DNA from: Nemertoderma westbladi
Taxonomy: Eukaryota > Xenacoelomorpha > Nemertodermatida > Nemertodermatidae
Reading direction: 5' to 3'
NCBI GenBank assembly: GCA_032718475.1
Contig: JAUCBJ010005578.1
Coordinates: 1-36,354, forward strand
DNA length: 36,354 bases
The notes under the pieces were generated by a model that was not told the DNA's origin, did no database searches, and saw only the letters and a program-made list of their open reading frames with translations. Below are positions 35,686-36,354 of this stretch, in pieces (positions within the stretch are counted from its first letter, which is position 1; each line of letters opens with the position of its first letter). A program made the translations under genes and the position numbers.

Positions 35686-36164
35686 TTAATAGACATGGTG
35701 AGAACTTACATATAATAATAGCTTACTTGGCTAGGAGCTTTTCCACTTTTTTTCAGTATTTTTTATTAATATATTTATTTGTATCACATTTCAGCAATGC
35801 GATCATATTACATTGTACTCAGACTCATACTACCAAGGAGATTCTCATAGTTTCTATGTGTCTACCATCCTACTAGGATATCCCCATATACTTCGAAAGG
35901 CATCGAGTATTAAGGCAAGTTTTAGCTAGTAATGTAACTTTTGACCAACACACATGACCTGTAATGGTATATTAATAATATAGAGCTGCATCATCAGATA
36001 TATAAATGTATGTAAATGTATAAATGTATGAAATTAATAAAAAATATAATAATATTGATTATAATAATATTGATGAATTAATGTAGCGTATATGTATGCA
36101 CGACATGAGATGTAGATTTGATTCAAACGGAAATATACATACATACAACGATATATTCTATATC
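35686..36164. other. AT-rich non-coding stretch
   Basis: Includes TAATAATATTGAT and TATAAATGTATG simple repeats (35995-36085). No gene seen. Confidence 0.5.
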
Positions 36165-36354
36165 CCTCTCCTGGTGCATAATATAAATCCCCATTCCGCG
36201 TTTCTTCAGGACGACGGCAATCTCCCCAAGTTCAGTTCCCCCAATTTGTCTCCTCTACTTCGATGGACGGTTCAAAGGACCAGATACGGTCGTGTCTGTC
36301 CTATCTCGATTCTTTTGGTTGCTCGTGGCAACGTTACCTTTAGTAATCCTCTAA
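36165..36354 (-). pseudogene. gag: Second BEL2-family Gag fragment
   Basis: The DNA aligns with 17610-17760 (shared GACGGCAATCTCCC and CTCGT[A/G]GCAACG). Minus-strand translation gives GDCRRPEETRNGDLYYAPGE and GYRIYR against GDCRRPGETQPGEIYHTPGE and GYRMYR in BEL2. It contains a stop, and the window edge cuts it. It supports the BEL2 charged Gag region as a real family feature. Confidence 0.75.

Noticed and set aside
35655-35876. 73-codon plus-strand ORF
   Set aside because: Opposite strand of an RT relic and AT-rich DNA.
1-36354. CRISPR arrays, bacterial operons, riboswitches
   Set aside because: None seen; all context is eukaryotic.

Overview
The window is animal nuclear DNA, most likely from an invertebrate. 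It holds BEL/Pao LTR retrotransposons (a metazoan lineage), two kinds of APE-type non-LTR retrotransposon, a tRNA-derived sequence with pol III boxes, GT-AG intron signals and microsatellites. There are no operons or bacterial signals. Almost everything is transposable-element DNA. The only host coding sequence I can support is a two-exon beta-gamma-crystallin domain near the right end. The species cannot be named from this sequence.

Layout. 1-4484 (+): the 3' half of a BEL/Pao pol (BEL1: end of RT, RNase H, then integrase). A roughly 1 kb non-coding, hairpin-rich, intron-like stretch separates RNase H from integrase. 4485-11885 (+): an unfamiliar element, called X1 here. It has a leader, two long overlapping ORFs (5219-6763 and 6685-8961) and about 2.9 kb of structured 3' non-coding DNA with a tRNA-derived block, two TATA-like sites and hairpins. 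11877-20574 (-): BEL2, a decayed BEL/Pao element with a candidate 5' LTR, a very long Gag with an Asn-rich tract, and protease, RT, RNase H and integrase in mostly one frame broken by stops. 20575-23728 (-): a decayed LINE (LINE-A) with ORF1, endonuclease and RT pieces; BEL2 appears to have landed in its RT. 23729-28192 (+): X2, a 5'-truncated, mutated second copy of X, with an internal duplication and a small RTE insertion. 29425-29607 and 34246-34366 (+): beta-gamma-crystallin exons. The intron between them carries an antisense RTE-type LINE (30508-34195). 34555-35174: a 620 bp near-perfect foldback element. 35572-35685: a LINE RT relic. 36165-36354 (-): a fragment of a second BEL2-family Gag.

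Most interesting is element X. Read together, its two ORFs look like a Gag-like protein containing a DEDD-type (RNase D/WRN-like) 3'-5' exonuclease domain, three CCHC zinc knuckles, a conserved domain of unknown function and an RG/RS-rich tail. The frame break between the ORFs falls inside the exonuclease domain. The 20-base motif GGAAGGCTYGCGAGCCTACC recurs five times in X1 (leader, ORF1, ORF2 in another reading frame, and twice in the 3' region) and once, with one change, in X2. It folds as a hairpin. Since frame and coding context differ, selection probably acts on the nucleic acid itself. X1 and X2 also share 3' hairpins, one with a compensatory base-pair change, and ORF2 differs between copies mostly by synonymous changes. 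X could be an independent element or a module downstream of the BEL1 pol; both lie on the same strand and both have largely intact ORFs.
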